Positions 39,366 to 49,151 of a DNA stretch of 64,000 bases are shown in pieces. A program made the translations under genes and the position numbers. Each line of letters begins with the position of its first letter. The stretch's first letter is position 1. Under the pieces are notes generated by a model. It saw nothing but the letters and a program-made list of their open reading frames with translations, was not told the origin of the DNA and searched no databases. Origin of the DNA: Pseudomonas hefeiensis (lineage in GTDB: Bacteria; Pseudomonadota; Gammaproteobacteria; Pseudomonadales; Pseudomonadaceae); assembly GCF_030687835.1 (NCBI RefSeq), contig NZ_CP117449.1, forward strand, positions 2,170,001 to 2,234,000. The letters run 5' to 3'.

Positions 39366-41063
39366 ATGGATCAACCCGGTTCGCAATCGCAGCTCAGCTA
39401 CACCCGCGGCTCCCAGGCCAAGGCCCTACTGGCGCACACCATCGGCCAGGCCTTCGACCAGACTGTGGCCCGGTATCCCGATGGCGAGGCGTTGGTGGTT
39501 CGCCATCAATCGCTGCGTTATACCTGGCGGCAACTGGCCGAAGCCGTCGACTTGCATGCCCGAGCCCTGTTGGCGTTGGGCTTGAAAGCCGGCGACCGTC
39601 TTGGTGTGTGGGCCCCCAACTGTGCTCAGTGGTGCATCAGCCAGTTCGCCAGCGCGAAGATCGGTGTCATTCTGGTCAACATCAACCCGGCGTATCGCAG
39701 TTCCGAACTCGAATACGTGCTCAAGCAGTCAGGGTGCCAATGGCTGGTCTGCGCCGCAGCGTTCAAAACCTCGGATTATCACGCTATGTTGCAAGCGCTC
39801 GCGCCTGAGCTGGCGGAGCAATCGATCGGTCAGTTGCGCAGCGAGCGTCTGCCGGATCTACGAGGTGTGATCAGTCTGGATGCTCAACCACCCTCAGGCT
39901 TTTTGCCCTGGCCGCAACTGGCAGCCCTTGGCGCTGCGGTTTTGCCTGAGCAACTGGTCGAGCGCCAGACCAGCCTACACCATGATCAACCCGTGAATAT
40001 CCAGTACACCTCCGGCACCACCGGCTTCCCCAAGGGCGCGACCCTCAGCCATCACAACATCCTCAACAACGGTTACATGGTCGGTGAAAGCCTGGGTCTG
40101 ACGGCCAGCGACCGGCTGGTGATCCCCGTGCCGCTCTACCATTGCTTTGGCATGGTCATGGGCAACCTGGGCTGCATGACCCACGGCAGCACCATGATCT
40201 ACCCCAACGATGCCTTCGATCCGTTGCTGACCCTGCGGACCGTGGCCGAAGAAAAAGCCACGGCGCTGTATGGCGTGCCCACCATGTTCATCGCCATGCT
40301 CGACCAGCCGCAACGGGGCGATTTTGCTTTGTCCAGCCTGCGCACCGGGATCATGGCCGGGGCCACTTGCCCCATTGAGGTGATGCGCCGGGTCATCAGC
40401 GAGATGCACATGGCCGAAGTGCAGATTGCCTACGGCATGACGGAAACCAGCCCGGTGTCGTTGCAGACCGGTCCTTCAGACGAACTGGAACTGCGCGTGA
40501 CCACCGTTGGCCGCACCCAGCCGCAGCTGGAAAGCAAGATTGTCGACGCGGCCGGCAATATCGTTCCCCGTGGCACCATCGGCGAGTTGTGTACCCGTGG
40601 CTACAGCGTGATGCTCGGTTACTGGAACAACCCCAACGGCACTGCCGACGCCATCGATCGGGACGGTTGGATGCACACCGGCGACCTGGCGACCATGGAC
40701 GAGCAGGGTTATGTCTGCATCGTCGGGCGCAACAAGGACATGATCATCCGTGGCGGTGAGAACATTTATCCGCGTGAGCTGGAAGAGTTTTTCTTCACGC
40801 ACCCCGCTGTCGCTGATGTGCAAGTGATCGGCATCCCGTGCTCGCGTTACGGTGAAGAAATCGTCGCCTGGATCAAGTTCCACCCCGACCACAGTGCCAC
40901 CGAGCAAGCGTTGATCGCCTGGTGCAAAGAGCGCATTGCCCACTTCAAGACACCGCGTCATTTCAAGTTCGTCGAGGAGTTCCCGATGACCGTGACCGGC
41001 AAGATCCAGAAGTTCCGCATGCGCGAAATCAGCATTGAAGAACTGCGTAATAAAGAAAGCTGA
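39366..41063 (+). CDS. AMP-binding acyl-CoA synthetase
   Basis: 565-aa member of the ANL superfamily that activates a carboxylic acid to its CoA thioester through an acyl-adenylate. ATP loop [28 protein letters not shown], hinge [16 protein letters not shown] and the adenylation lysine in [12 protein letters not shown]. The SD GGGGGG precedes ATG 39366. It is divergent from liuABCD and shares its operator region, so isovalerate, methylcrotonate or an acyclic terpenoid acid is a sensible substrate (inference). Confidence 0.88.
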   Translation: MDQPGSQSQLSYTRGSQAKALLAHTIGQAFDQTVARYPDGEALVVRHQSLRYTWRQLAEAVDLHARALLALGLKAGDRLGVWAPNCAQWCISQFASAKIGVILVNINPAYRSSELEYVLKQSGCQWLVCAAAFKTSDYHAMLQALAPELAEQSIGQLRSERLPDLRGVISLDAQPPSGFLPWPQLAALGAAVLPEQLVERQTSLHHDQPVNIQYTSGTTGFPKGATLSHHNILNNGYMVGESLGLTASDRLVIPVPLYHCFGMVMGNLGCMTHGSTMIYPNDAFDPLLTLRTVAEEKATALYGVPTMFIAMLDQPQRGDFALSSLRTGIMAGATCPIEVMRRVISEMHMAEVQIAYGMTETSPVSLQTGPSDELELRVTTVGRTQPQLESKIVDAAGNIVPRGTIGELCTRGYSVMLGYWNNPNGTADAIDRDGWMHTGDLATMDEQGYVCIVGRNKDMIIRGGENIYPRELEEFFFTHPAVADVQVIGIPCSRYGEEIVAWIKFHPDHSATEQALIAWCKERIAHFKTPRHFKFVEEFPMTVTGKIQKFRMREISIEELRNKES

Positions 41064-41074
41064 ACACAAGCCCT

Positions 41075-41100
41075 TGTGGGAGCGAGCCTGCTCGCGATGC
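41075..41100 (+). repeat. Single REP unit
   Basis: TTGTGGGAGCGAGCCTGCTCGCGATG without an inverted partner, just after the acyl-CoA synthetase gene. Confidence 0.7.
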
Positions 41101-41192
41101 GGTGTGTCGGTCACGGCTTCAGCCGCCGCTGCCGCACCGCGTCGGTTCGATCAACCCGAAAATGACTGAAAAACCCAAATGCCAGACAGCAC

Positions 41193-41222
41193 AAAGGGGA
41201 GCCGAAGCTCCCCTTTAATTTT
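41193..41222 (+). terminator. Strong terminator after the acyl-CoA synthetase gene
   Basis: 10-bp stem AAAGGGGAGC, CGAA loop, GCTCCCCTTT followed by AATTTT. Confidence 0.9.
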
Positions 41223-41717
41223 GTCGTCACGTGCTCTTTTTTTATTATTGAGGGGCGGCCTATTGTTGTTTTTAGTAGCCGTGACCCTTTACCGCTGTTT
41301 TGGTGATCCCCATCCGGGATCAAGAGCAAACGTATTTTTTTGAGCGCTGATCTGCTTTTTCGCTTCGCGATCCAACCGATTCGGGGGCTACCTGAAGGTA
41401 GTTTTATTGTTCTCTGCCCGGTTGCGGGTTGCTCCTGAAAGCACCCTGAAAAGCCATCTTCTCCAAAAAAATCTGTTAGCTGCGCCTCTGCCGTGTTGTT
41501 TTTGTTATGTCAGAGTCGTTTCGTCTTGTTTTTATTGGGTGTGTCGCATTTTTTATTTTTGTTATGCCAATGATATAGCAGGGGTCGTGCCAACTTTTAA
41601 AAATACTTATAAATCAATTGGTTATCTTTTTTGTGTGAGATAGCCGACAGTCCAAACCCGACAAATTGTTTCCGTGTTACTCGTTTCGTAGCTGTTACAC
41701 CCTGGAGCGGTAACACC
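41223..41717. other. AT-rich non-coding stretch between the acyl-CoA synthetase gene and liuE
   Basis: About 495 bases, visibly richer in A/T than its neighbours (runs such as TTTTTATTATT, TTTTTATTTTTGTTATG, AAAAATACTTATAAATCAA), with no convincing ORF: the longest frames lack SD signals. It contains hairpins TGATCCC/GGGATCA (41304-41322) and CTACCT/AGGTAG followed by TTTTA (41388-41405). No known RNA or element is recognised; it could be a transfer scar, an sRNA locus or a decayed gene. Confidence 0.5.
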
Positions 41718-42617
41718 TCAATGTGCGGCGCGCGCCTTGGCTACCCGCGAACCGGTAGGGCGACCCAGCACGTCACAGATCTGCCGGCCGGCAGCAACCA
41801 GTGCGTCCAGGTCGACGCCGGTTTCAATACCCAGGCCATTGAGCAGGTACAACACGTCTTCGGTGGCGACGTTACCGCTGGCGCCCTTGGCATACGGACA
41901 ACCGCCCAGGCCTGCGATAGAACTGTCAAACACGGCGATGCCTTCCAGCAGACTGGCGTAGACGTTGGCCATCGCTTGGCCGTAGGTGTCGTGGAAGTGC
42001 CCGGCGAGTTTTTCCCTGGGCACTTCAGCCGAAACCACCTCGAACATTTTGCGTGTGGCGCCAGCGGTACCGGTGCCGATAGTGTCCCCCAAGGACACCT
42101 CGTAGCAGCCCATTGCGTACAGTTCGCGGGCGACCCACGCCACTTGTTCGGGCTTGACCGCACCTTCGTACGGGCAGCCCAGCACGCAGGAGACGTAACC
42201 GCGCACGCTGACACCGTTCTGCCGGGCGGCCTCCATGATCGGCACGAAGCGCTCAAGGCTTTCCTTGATGGAGCAGTTGATGTTGCGCTGGGAGAATGCT
42301 TCGGACGCGGCGGCGAACACGGCGACCTCTTTTACGCCGGCCGCCAGCGCGTCTTCAAAACCCCGCAGATTCGGCGCCAGGGCGGCATAGGTGACGCCGG
42401 GCTTGCGCTGAATCTGCGCGAACACCTCGGCGGAGCCGGCCATTTGTGGCACCCACTTGGGTGAGACAAAACTGCCGACTTCGATGTAACCCAGGCCGGC
42501 GGCGCTCAGGGCATCCACCAGGCGCACCTTGTCGGCGACACTGATGGGTTGTGCTTCATTCTGCAGGCCGTCGCGAGGGCCGACTTCAATCAGGCGTACA
42601 AAGGAGGGAAGGGACAT
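41718..42617 (-). CDS. liuE: Hydroxymethylglutaryl-CoA lyase
   Basis: 299-aa TIM-barrel lyase that splits HMG-CoA to acetoacetate and acetyl-CoA, the last step of leucine degradation. Motifs: EVGPRDGLQNE with the catalytic Arg and Asp, SCVLGCPYEG, metal ligands in HFHDTYGQ, and the catalytic-cysteine signature GLGGCPYAKGASGN. MSLPSFVRLIEVG is the conserved start; the longer frame to 42740 would translate a REPIN. Lies downstream of liuR, apart from liuABCD. Also known as mvaB. Confidence 0.93.
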   Translation of the reverse strand: MSLPSFVRLIEVGPRDGLQNEAQPISVADKVRLVDALSAAGLGYIEVGSFVSPKWVPQMAGSAEVFAQIQRKPGVTYAALAPNLRGFEDALAAGVKEVAVFAAASEAFSQRNINCSIKESLERFVPIMEAARQNGVSVRGYVSCVLGCPYEGAVKPEQVAWVARELYAMGCYEVSLGDTIGTGTAGATRKMFEVVSAEVPREKLAGHFHDTYGQAMANVYASLLEGIAVFDSSIAGLGGCPYAKGASGNVATEDVLYLLNGLGIETGVDLDALVAAGRQICDVLGRPTGSRVAKARAAH

Positions 42618-42651
42618 GGGGATTGACCTGTAGTTGAGTGCGCCGATCCAG

Positions 42652-42741
42652 TGTGGGAGCGGGCTTGCTCGCGAAGGCGGTGTATCAGTCGACATTGATA
42701 CTGACTGTCCGGGCCCCTTCGCGAGCAAGCCCGCTCCCACA
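42652..42741 (-). repeat. REPIN between liuR and liuE
   Basis: GTGGGAGCGGGCTTGCTCGCGAAGG and CCTTCGCGAGCAAGCCCGCTCCCAC enclose about 40 bases; long near-perfect arms. Confidence 0.85.
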
Positions 42742-42755
42742 ATGAAATTGTGTCG

Positions 42756-43158
42756 TTACTGCAAGATTTCCTGGCCTTTGATCGTCTGCTCCAGGGCCTG
42801 GATGCAGCGTTCTTCGGCGGTGTCGAGTTCCAGCTTCATCTGTTCGATGTCCAGCAGTTGCTGTTCAAGTTGCTCCCGACGCTCGGTGATCTTCGCCAGC
42901 ATGCTGTGCAACTGTTTCTGATTGCCGCTGGTGGGGTCGTAGAGTTCGATCAGTTCACGGCACTCGGCCAAGGAAAAACCGATGCGCTTGCCCCGCAGGA
43001 TCAGCTTCAGGGCTGACTTTGTCCCGAGGCGAATAAATGCGTTCCTGGCCACGTCGCTCCGGGCTCAGCAGGCCTTGCTCTTCATAGAAACGGATGGCCC
43101 GGGTGGTGATATCCAGTTCGCGGGCGAGGTCGGAGATGCTGTAAGTCTGGCTGCTCAT
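42756..43158 (-). pseudogene. liuR: MerR-family regulator LiuR, disrupted by a +1 frameshift
   Basis: The N-terminal half (MSSQTYSISDLARELDITTRAIRFYEEQGLL...ERIYSPRDKVS) is a MerR winged helix in one frame. The second half (LKLILRGKRIGFSLAECREL... and the coiled coil ending GQEILQ) continues in another. The break is at AGCCCTGAAG on the minus strand (43012-43010): removing one C restores VSLKLILRGKR and one continuous protein of about 134 aa. LiuR regulates leucine/isovalerate catabolic genes. The lesion is either a recent inactivating mutation or a sequencing error in a short C run; everything else, including its operator, looks intact. Confidence 0.85.
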
Positions 43159-43201
43159 GGAAGCGCTCGAAACGAAAGGGGCTGGCGCTAAGCTAATGGC
43201 A

Positions 43202-43221
43202 GCTTGACGTTCGCGTCAAGC
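43202..43221. promoter_or_regulatory. LiuR-type operator upstream of liuR
   Basis: Perfect inverted repeat GCTTGACG, TTCG, CGTCAAGC 43 bases before the liuR start. It shares the inverted ACG/CGT core with the liuA operators and fits MerR-type autoregulation. Confidence 0.65.
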
Positions 43222-43249
43222 AATGAGGTCTCAATGCAGACACACCACC

Positions 43250-43341
43250 TGTGGGAGCGAGCCTGCTCGCGATAGCGATATATCTGTCAGCAACAATGCT
43301 GACTGACCCCAGCGCTATCGCGAGCAGGCTCGCTCCCACAA
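43250..43341 (+). repeat. REPIN between liuR and the LysR gene
   Basis: CTGTGGGAGCGAGCCTGCTCGCGATAGCG and CGCTATCGCGAGCAGGCTCGCTCCCACAAG, long inverted arms separated by about 35 bases. Confidence 0.85.
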
Positions 43342-43349
43342 GGGATTTC

Positions 43350-44279
43350 CTAAACCTTGTCGAGCTTCTTCTCATGAGCCGTCACCTGCTGGCACAGCTC
43401 AATCATCTGTTCGCGCATCCAGCGGTTGGCCGGGTCCTGGTCGGTGCTTTCATGCCAGTAGAGATGGGTTTCCACGGGAGGTACATCGTTGACCGGCAAT
43501 ACGAAGGCATGCAAATCGTGACGACGGGCAAAGCGCTCGGGCACGGTCATGACCATGTCGGTCTGTTGCAACACCTGGGACGCCATCAAGTAATGCTGGG
43601 AGCGCAGGGCGATCTTGCGTTGGATGCCCATCTTGCCTAGCGCCAGGTCGACATAACCCAGGCCGTTGCGGCGGCTGGAAATATGCACATGAGTCTGGGC
43701 CAGGTAATCATCGAGGCTGATTTTTTCCTTGCCCGCCAGTGGGTGCCCCTTGCGCATGGCGCATACATAACGGTCTTCCATCAGCTTGACGTGGCGCACT
43801 TGCGGGTCGGTATTGAGTGGTGCGTCGACGGCGAAGTCGAGGCGTCCGGCGGCCAGTTCCTTGGTGGTTTCGCGGCGCTTGGACAGGAAACTTTCGATCG
43901 CCACGGTCGGCGCCAGGCGTCGCAGGCGCTGGAACAGCAGCGGCAGGATCACGCCTTCGGTGAGGTCGGTCATGCTGATGCGGTAGGTCTTTACCGCCTG
44001 CAGCGGATTGAAAATCCGGCTTTCCTGCACCGACACCCGCAGCAGCGATAAGGCATTGCGCACCGGGCCAATGATGTTCTGGGCCATGGGCGTGGGCACC
44101 ATGCCCTGGGCGGTGCGCACGAACAGCGGGTCATTGAAGGTTTCGCGCAAACGCGCCAGCGCATTGGACACCGCCGGCTGAGTGATGCCGACAATCTGCC
44201 CGGCGCGGGTCAGGTTGGCTTCGGTGTAGATCGCATCAAAGACGATGAAAAGGTTGAGGTCGACCTTGCTCAGATTCAT
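43350..44279 (-). CDS. LysR-family transcriptional regulator
   Basis: 309 aa: N-terminal winged helix (MNLSKVDLNLFIVFDAIYTEANLTRAGQ, GITQPAVSNALARLRETF) and a C-terminal effector domain of the PBP2 fold. Similar in style to the NodD/LinR-like group. Divergent from the acyl-CoA dehydrogenase at 44458, its probable target across a 178-base shared intergenic region. Confidence 0.88.
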   Translation of the reverse strand: MNLSKVDLNLFIVFDAIYTEANLTRAGQIVGITQPAVSNALARLRETFNDPLFVRTAQGMVPTPMAQNIIGPVRNALSLLRVSVQESRIFNPLQAVKTYRISMTDLTEGVILPLLFQRLRRLAPTVAIESFLSKRRETTKELAAGRLDFAVDAPLNTDPQVRHVKLMEDRYVCAMRKGHPLAGKEKISLDDYLAQTHVHISSRRNGLGYVDLALGKMGIQRKIALRSQHYLMASQVLQQTDMVMTVPERFARRHDLHAFVLPVNDVPPVETHLYWHESTDQDPANRWMREQMIELCQQVTAHEKKLDKV

Positions 44280-44457
44280 GGCGCTGCACTCTTGTTCTTA
44301 GGCTTGTTGTGAGGTGCCGGGTGGCGATGCAAATCAGTGAACCATATATCGGTGATGAATGTTAATACACGCTGAGAATAGGTTAGGTAAATTTTCGTAG
44401 CTGAACTAGCATCGATTTCATGACCTAAAAACAACCTCTGCCAAGAAGGTGCTTCTC

Positions 44458-45687
44458 ATGGATTTTGCGTATTCCCCCAAGGTTCAGGAACTGCGTGAGC
44501 GTGTTACCGCGTTCATGGACGCCTACGTATACCCGGCTGAAGCAGTGTTCGAACGGCAAGTGGCCGAAGGCGACCGCTGGCAGCCCACCGCCATCATGGA
44601 AGAGCTCAAGGCCAAGGCCAAAGCCGAGGGGCTGTGGAATCTGTTCCTGCCCGAGTCCGAGTTGGGCGCTGGCCTGACCAACCTCGAATACGCGCCGTTG
44701 GCAGAGATCATGGGCCGTTCCTTGCTGGGGCCGGAGCCGTTCAATTGCTCGGCGCCGGACACGGGCAACATGGAAGTGCTGGTGCGCTACGCCAATGAAG
44801 AACAAAAACAACGCTGGCTGGAACCGCTGCTGCGCGGCGAGATCCGCTCGGCCTTCGCCATGACCGAGCCGGATGTTGCTTCTTCGGACGCCACCAACAT
44901 GGCCGCCCGCGCCGAGCGCGATGGCGACGAGTGGGTGATCAACGGCAAGAAGTGGTGGACCTCAGGGGCCTGTGATCCGCGCTGCAAGATTCTGATCTTC
45001 ATGGGCTTGAGCAATCCCGACGCGCCGCGTCATGCCCAGCACTCGATGATTTTGGTGCCGGTGGACACGCCTGGGGTAAAAATCGTCCGTCCGCTGCCGG
45101 TGTTCGGCTACGACGACGCCCCCCACGGTCACGCCGAGGTGCTGTTCGACAATGTGCGGGTGCCGTACGAAAACGTCTTGCTGGGCGAAGGGCGCGGCTT
45201 TGAAATTGCCCAGGGTCGCCTCGGCCCGGGCCGGATCCACCACTGCATGCGTTCCATCGGCATGGCCGAGCGTGCATTGGAGTTGATGTGCAAACGTGCC
45301 GTCAGCCGCACCGCCTTCGGCCAGCCGTTGGCGCGCCTGGGCGGTAACGTCGACAAGATCGCCGATTCACGGATGGAAATCGACATGGCGCGCCTGCTGA
45401 CCTTGAAAGCGGCGTACATGATGGACACCGTCGGTAATAAGGTCGCCAAGAGTGAGATCGCCCAGATCAAGGTCGTTGCGCCGAACGTGGCGCTGAAGGT
45501 CATCGACCGGGCAATCCAGATTCACGGCGGCGCGGGGGTTTCCAACGATTTCCCGCTGGCCTACATGTACGCCATGCAACGCACCCTGCGCCTGGCCGAC
45601 GGCCCGGATGAAGTGCACCGCGCCGCCATCGGCAAGTTCGAAATCGGCAAGTACGTGCCCAAGGAGATGTTGCGCAGCGGGCGCTGA
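44458..45687 (+). CDS. Acyl-CoA dehydrogenase
   Basis: 409-aa ACAD-fold flavoenzyme of the longer ACAD10/11-like bacterial type ([82 protein letters not shown]). ATG 44458 with GAAGGT upstream is preferred to an in-frame TTG-type start at 44449. Substrate unknown; divergence from a LysR gene suggests an inducible acyl-CoA pathway. Confidence 0.9.
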   Translation: MDFAYSPKVQELRERVTAFMDAYVYPAEAVFERQVAEGDRWQPTAIMEELKAKAKAEGLWNLFLPESELGAGLTNLEYAPLAEIMGRSLLGPEPFNCSAPDTGNMEVLVRYANEEQKQRWLEPLLRGEIRSAFAMTEPDVASSDATNMAARAERDGDEWVINGKKWWTSGACDPRCKILIFMGLSNPDAPRHAQHSMILVPVDTPGVKIVRPLPVFGYDDAPHGHAEVLFDNVRVPYENVLLGEGRGFEIAQGRLGPGRIHHCMRSIGMAERALELMCKRAVSRTAFGQPLARLGGNVDKIADSRMEIDMARLLTLKAAYMMDTVGNKVAKSEIAQIKVVAPNVALKVIDRAIQIHGGAGVSNDFPLAYMYAMQRTLRLADGPDEVHRAAIGKFEIGKYVPKEMLRSGR

Positions 45688-45708
45688 GAGGTCATCCACC
45701 AGGAGCCT

Positions 45709-45801
45709 TTGTAGGAGCAAAGCTTGCTCGCGATAGCGGTGTGTCAGCTTGCATCAATGTAGAAGGCGCCGCCGTCATCGCGAACAAGCTTTGCTCCCAC
45801 A
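45709..45801 (+). repeat. REPIN after the acyl-CoA dehydrogenase gene
   Basis: GTAGGAGCAAAGCTTGCTCGCGATAGCG and ATCGCGAACAAGCTTTGCTCCCACAGG, inverted pair forming the boundary between convergent genes. Confidence 0.8.
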
Positions 45802-45826
45802 GGTTCATCCTGTGGGGCGAGCTCGC

Positions 45827-46696
45827 TTACTCCTTGACGCTCATGTACTCCTCGGCCCAACGGATGTAGTCCTCGGGCTGGGTGTAAGTGTGGGTCAGCT
45901 CGGTGGCGCTCAGATCCGACGCTTGGGTGAAGATCTGCCGCTGTTCGCGAAGGCTGTCATAGGTGGCCTTGATCGCGGCGAAGTAGGCACCGTGACCATC
46001 AATGGTGACGCGCACGCCGAGCTCTGCCAGGCGTTTGTCGTCACGCAGCAACGGATTGCCATAGGTGACGAGCATCAACGGCACGCTCAGGTTTTCGCTG
46101 ATCTGCGCCAGGTGGTCGAAGTCCTGTACACCCACCATGCAAATCCCGTCGGCACCGGCACGTTCATATTGCTGGGTCCGACTGATGATTTCCTGGACCG
46201 GCAAGATCCCGGCGTTGGTGCGGGCAATGATCGCCATTTCCGGGTCGACCCGGGCTTCCAGCGCTGCGCGAATCTTGCCGACGCCTTCGGCCACGCCGAT
46301 CAGGTCGGTGGATTTACGGCCAAACTGGGCCGGCAGCAGCGTGTCTTCGATGGTCAGGGCCGCCACGCCGGCGCGCTCGAGTTCGATGATGGTGCGCATC
46401 ACGTTCAGGGCGTTGCCATAGCCGTGATCGGCGTCGGCAATCACCGGCAGTTGGGCTACGCGGCCAATGCGGGTGGCCTGCTCGGCGAATTCGCTGAGTG
46501 TAATGAGGGCAAAGTCCGGTGCCCCCAATACTTGCAACGACGCGACCGAGCCTCCCAGTATCCCTACTTCAAAGCCCAGGTCGGCGGCGATGCGCGCTGA
46601 CATCGGGTCAAACACCGAGGCGGTGTGGTAGCAGGTATCGCTAGCCAGCAGTTGGCGAAAGTTGCGACGCAAGTCTTGATGGGAAAGCCTGGGCAT
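45827..46696 (-). CDS. Oxaloacetate decarboxylase, PEP mutase/isocitrate lyase superfamily (PA4872-like)
   Basis: 289-aa TIM barrel. Contains metal-site [22 protein letters not shown] and RTNAGI, but not the KKCGH loop of isocitrate lyase, so it is not a lyase of that kind; the closest characterised relative I know is P. aeruginosa PA4872, an oxaloacetate decarboxylase. Start [13 protein letters not shown] has SD GGTGGA; a longer frame to 46756 is not supported. Confidence 0.82.
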   Translation of the reverse strand: MPRLSHQDLRRNFRQLLASDTCYHTASVFDPMSARIAADLGFEVGILGGSVASLQVLGAPDFALITLSEFAEQATRIGRVAQLPVIADADHGYGNALNVMRTIIELERAGVAALTIEDTLLPAQFGRKSTDLIGVAEGVGKIRAALEARVDPEMAIIARTNAGILPVQEIISRTQQYERAGADGICMVGVQDFDHLAQISENLSVPLMLVTYGNPLLRDDKRLAELGVRVTIDGHGAYFAAIKATYDSLREQRQIFTQASDLSATELTHTYTQPEDYIRWAEEYMSVKE

Positions 46697-46928
46697 ATGA
46701 GTTCCACCATTGGAATGGAAAGGCTTGAGCAAAAGTGTCAACGCCGAAAGAACCAAAGGCTATCACGCGCAAGGCTCAAAGATGATGACGAATGTGCATG
46801 GGCGATGTTTGCGTCGTATTGAAGAGAAACTCGACACGTTGTAGGCGATAATTGACCTGACCAAGGTGCCGGCAAATGGTCGGTGGTTAGCGCGTGTCAG
46901 TGGGTGAGTATTTGTGCTCGAACGAGGC

Positions 46929-47963
46929 CTACGCCGCCACCGCCTGCCGGCCCTGTTTAAACAACGCGACGGCGCGCACTGTGTCACCCGGTTGCACCTG
47001 CAGGCGTTTGGCGGTGAGACGGTCCACCAGCAGGCTGTGGCCGTGCTGGTGTGCCCGGGCACTGGTGACGCGACAGCTTTCCAGCCGTCGGTTGTGGATC
47101 AGCCAGAGCGGTGCCTGTTCGTCCGGCGTGCCAATGGCCAGGGTCAGTGACTGGCTGTCGCGTACGGTCCGGATTTTCGCAACGGGCGCTTCGATCACCG
47201 GGCCGCCATCGAAAATGTCGATGTAGCCTTTATGGGTAAAGCCCTCGGCGCCGAGGATTTTCATGGCCGGCTCGGTATTGGGGTGGGCCCTGCCGATGGC
47301 CGCCCGGGCCTGTTCGGTGAGCAGGCAGGTGTACAGGGGTTGGCGCGGCATCAGTTCCGCGATGAAGGATTTATTGCCCAGGCCGGACAACTGATCGGCG
47401 TAGCTGAAATCTTGCTGGAAGAAGTGCCGGCCCAGACTGTCCCAGAACGGTGAGCAGCCGTGCTCGTCGGCGTGCCCTCGCAACTCGGCGATCAGCTTTT
47501 CGCCGAACAGCTGGGAAAACTCGGCCACGAACAGCAAGCGCGCCAGGGACAGCAGGCGGCCGTTATGGCCGCGGCGTTGTTCTGGGTGCAGGAACAACGA
47601 GCAAATCTCCGATTGCCCGGTCATTTCGTTGTTGAGGAACAGCGTGGGTATCTGCCGCTGGATACCCAGTTCAGGCGCCGAGCTGACGGTGACCCCGACC
47701 CGATAGTTGTACCAGGGTTCACGCAGCCCGACCGCGCCGGTCAGGGCGCTGATACCGACCACTTGTCGGTCATCGTCCTCGAGCACGAACAGGTAATCGG
47801 CATCGGCGCGTTCGACTTGTCCGGCAAAGGTGCGCTGGGCCCAACGCACTCGATGGGCCAGGCGTTCTTCGTTGGCGGGCAGGCTGGTGAACCCTGGGCC
47901 CGCGCAGTGGGCCAGGTCCAGCAAGGCAGGCAGATCCGTCAGAGCGACCGGGCGAACAATCAT
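46929..47963 (-). CDS. Arginine N-succinyltransferase paralogue, AruG/beta type
   Basis: 344-aa AstA-family acyltransferase (MIVRPVALTDLPALLDLA, SEICSLFLHPEQRRGHNGRLLS, GCSPFWDSLGRHFF, GYIDIFDGGP). Canonical AruF/AruG succinylate arginine or ornithine to start the AST pathway, but here no aruC, aruD, aruB or aruE gene is adjacent. Last gene of the seven-gene RpiR-headed operon and next to an AruF-like partner, so it is probably a specialised paralogue acting on another amino-group substrate. MIVRPVAL sets the start. Confidence 0.85.
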   Translation of the reverse strand: MIVRPVALTDLPALLDLAHCAGPGFTSLPANEERLAHRVRWAQRTFAGQVERADADYLFVLEDDDRQVVGISALTGAVGLREPWYNYRVGVTVSSAPELGIQRQIPTLFLNNEMTGQSEICSLFLHPEQRRGHNGRLLSLARLLFVAEFSQLFGEKLIAELRGHADEHGCSPFWDSLGRHFFQQDFSYADQLSGLGNKSFIAELMPRQPLYTCLLTEQARAAIGRAHPNTEPAMKILGAEGFTHKGYIDIFDGGPVIEAPVAKIRTVRDSQSLTLAIGTPDEQAPLWLIHNRRLESCRVTSARAHQHGHSLLVDRLTAKRLQVQPGDTVRAVALFKQGRQAVAA

Positions 47964-48024
47964 GATGCAGCTCCTGCATCGTGCCAGTCGGGGCGCTGAT
48001 GCCAGGCAAGGAATCGAGTCATGC

Positions 48025-49041
48025 TCATAGCGCAACCACCCGGGCCCGCTCGCCGTCGGTGATCCCCAGCGCTGCCAGCATTTGCGGTGCCAGGGACACG
48101 GTGTCCTCGGCACCGACGTCAAGCTCGGCCACGATGGCCCGGTAATTCCCCAGGCCGTCGTTGCTCAGCAAAAAACGGCCCCCGACGTCAATGCTTGAGC
48201 ATTGCCGGGCCGTGGCTATACGGCTTTGGGTGATGGAGCGGATGTTCGCCAGACGGGCATGCAGTGTCGGCCCGCCGTCGAAAATATCCACGTAGCTGTT
48301 GGTTTCGAAACCCTCGCGCGCCAGGATGTCGAAGGCTTCCTGGCCGTCGGGATGCACCCGGCCGATACAGGCTTGAGCCGCCTGGGACAGCATGGGCACA
48401 TAGATTGGGTATTGCGGCATCAGTTCGGCGAGAAAGGTGCGGCTCTGCAGACCGCACAAGCGTTCGGCTTCGGCGTAGGGCAGGTCGAAAAAATGCTGGC
48501 CGACGGCGTCCCAGAACGGCGACTGACCGTCATCGCTGCTGAAACCGACGATTTCAGTGATCACTGATTCGGCAAAACGGTGCGGATGAGCGGCGATGAA
48601 CATCAGTCGGGCCCGGGACAGCAGCTCCGATTCCGGCGTGCATACCCGTCCGGCGTCGATGTGAAAACCGCGCAGCAGCGTCTGGCCATTGAGGTCCTGG
48701 CACAGCGACAGCGCGGGTACGCCATGCTGGATGTTCAGTTCCCGGGACTCGCTGGTAAACGGTCGGTGGCGCAGGCTGTAGAACGGCTCGTTGCAGCCGG
48801 TGCTGGCGAGAATCTCGGAGCAACCGGTTAGTTGCCCGGATGCCAGGTCCTCCAGGACGAAGAAGTAATTCTCTGCACCCGGACTTTGCACATCGGTCTC
48901 GAACGAGGCACACGAATCGAGGATTTTCTCCCTCAGGCGCCCGGTGTCGTCGGGAAGCGATGTGACGCCCACCAGGCTGTCACGGGCCAGTTGCTGCAAT
49001 TGCGGCAGGTCGCTTAATTGAACTGGACGTAAGACCAGCAT
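48025..49041 (-). CDS. Arginine N-succinyltransferase paralogue, AruF/alpha type
   Basis: 338-aa AstA-family protein (MLVLRPVQLSDLPQLQQLA, SPFWDAVGQHFFDLPYAEAERL, YVDIFDGGPTLHARLANIRS). AAGGAG lies eight bases before ATG 49041. Together with the following AruG-like gene it would form the heteromeric AOST-type enzyme. A hairpin and 110 bases separate it from the permease gene upstream. Confidence 0.85.
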   Translation of the reverse strand: MLVLRPVQLSDLPQLQQLARDSLVGVTSLPDDTGRLREKILDSCASFETDVQSPGAENYFFVLEDLASGQLTGCSEILASTGCNEPFYSLRHRPFTSESRELNIQHGVPALSLCQDLNGQTLLRGFHIDAGRVCTPESELLSRARLMFIAAHPHRFAESVITEIVGFSSDDGQSPFWDAVGQHFFDLPYAEAERLCGLQSRTFLAELMPQYPIYVPMLSQAAQACIGRVHPDGQEAFDILAREGFETNSYVDIFDGGPTLHARLANIRSITQSRIATARQCSSIDVGGRFLLSNDGLGNYRAIVAELDVGAEDTVSLAPQMLAALGITDGERARVVAL

Positions 49042-49063
49042 GGATTGCACTCCTTCTCCAAAG

Positions 49064-49086
49064 AGCCCGGTGACTTACACCGGGCT
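49064..49086 (-). other. Intra-operon hairpin between the permease and the succinyltransferase genes
   Basis: 9-bp perfect stem AGCCCGGTG / CACCGGGCT with a 5-base loop; on the minus strand it is followed by CTTTGG. Could be a weak terminator or an mRNA processing boundary within the operon. Confidence 0.55.
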
Positions 49087-49151
49087 TGACGATCACTGTC
49101 GATGTCCACGCATTGTGACGGCGGCTGGTCGAACCCTTCGACTGCCGATCC

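Noticed and set aside
46697..46928. Possible small gene between the decarboxylase and the succinyltransferase genes
   Set aside because: Short frames only, without SD signals or recognisable protein sequence; treated as spacer.
46929..49041. Standard aru/ast arginine degradation operon
   Set aside because: Both succinyltransferase subunits are there but aruC, aruD, aruB and aruE are absent and the operon partners are unrelated to the AST pathway.
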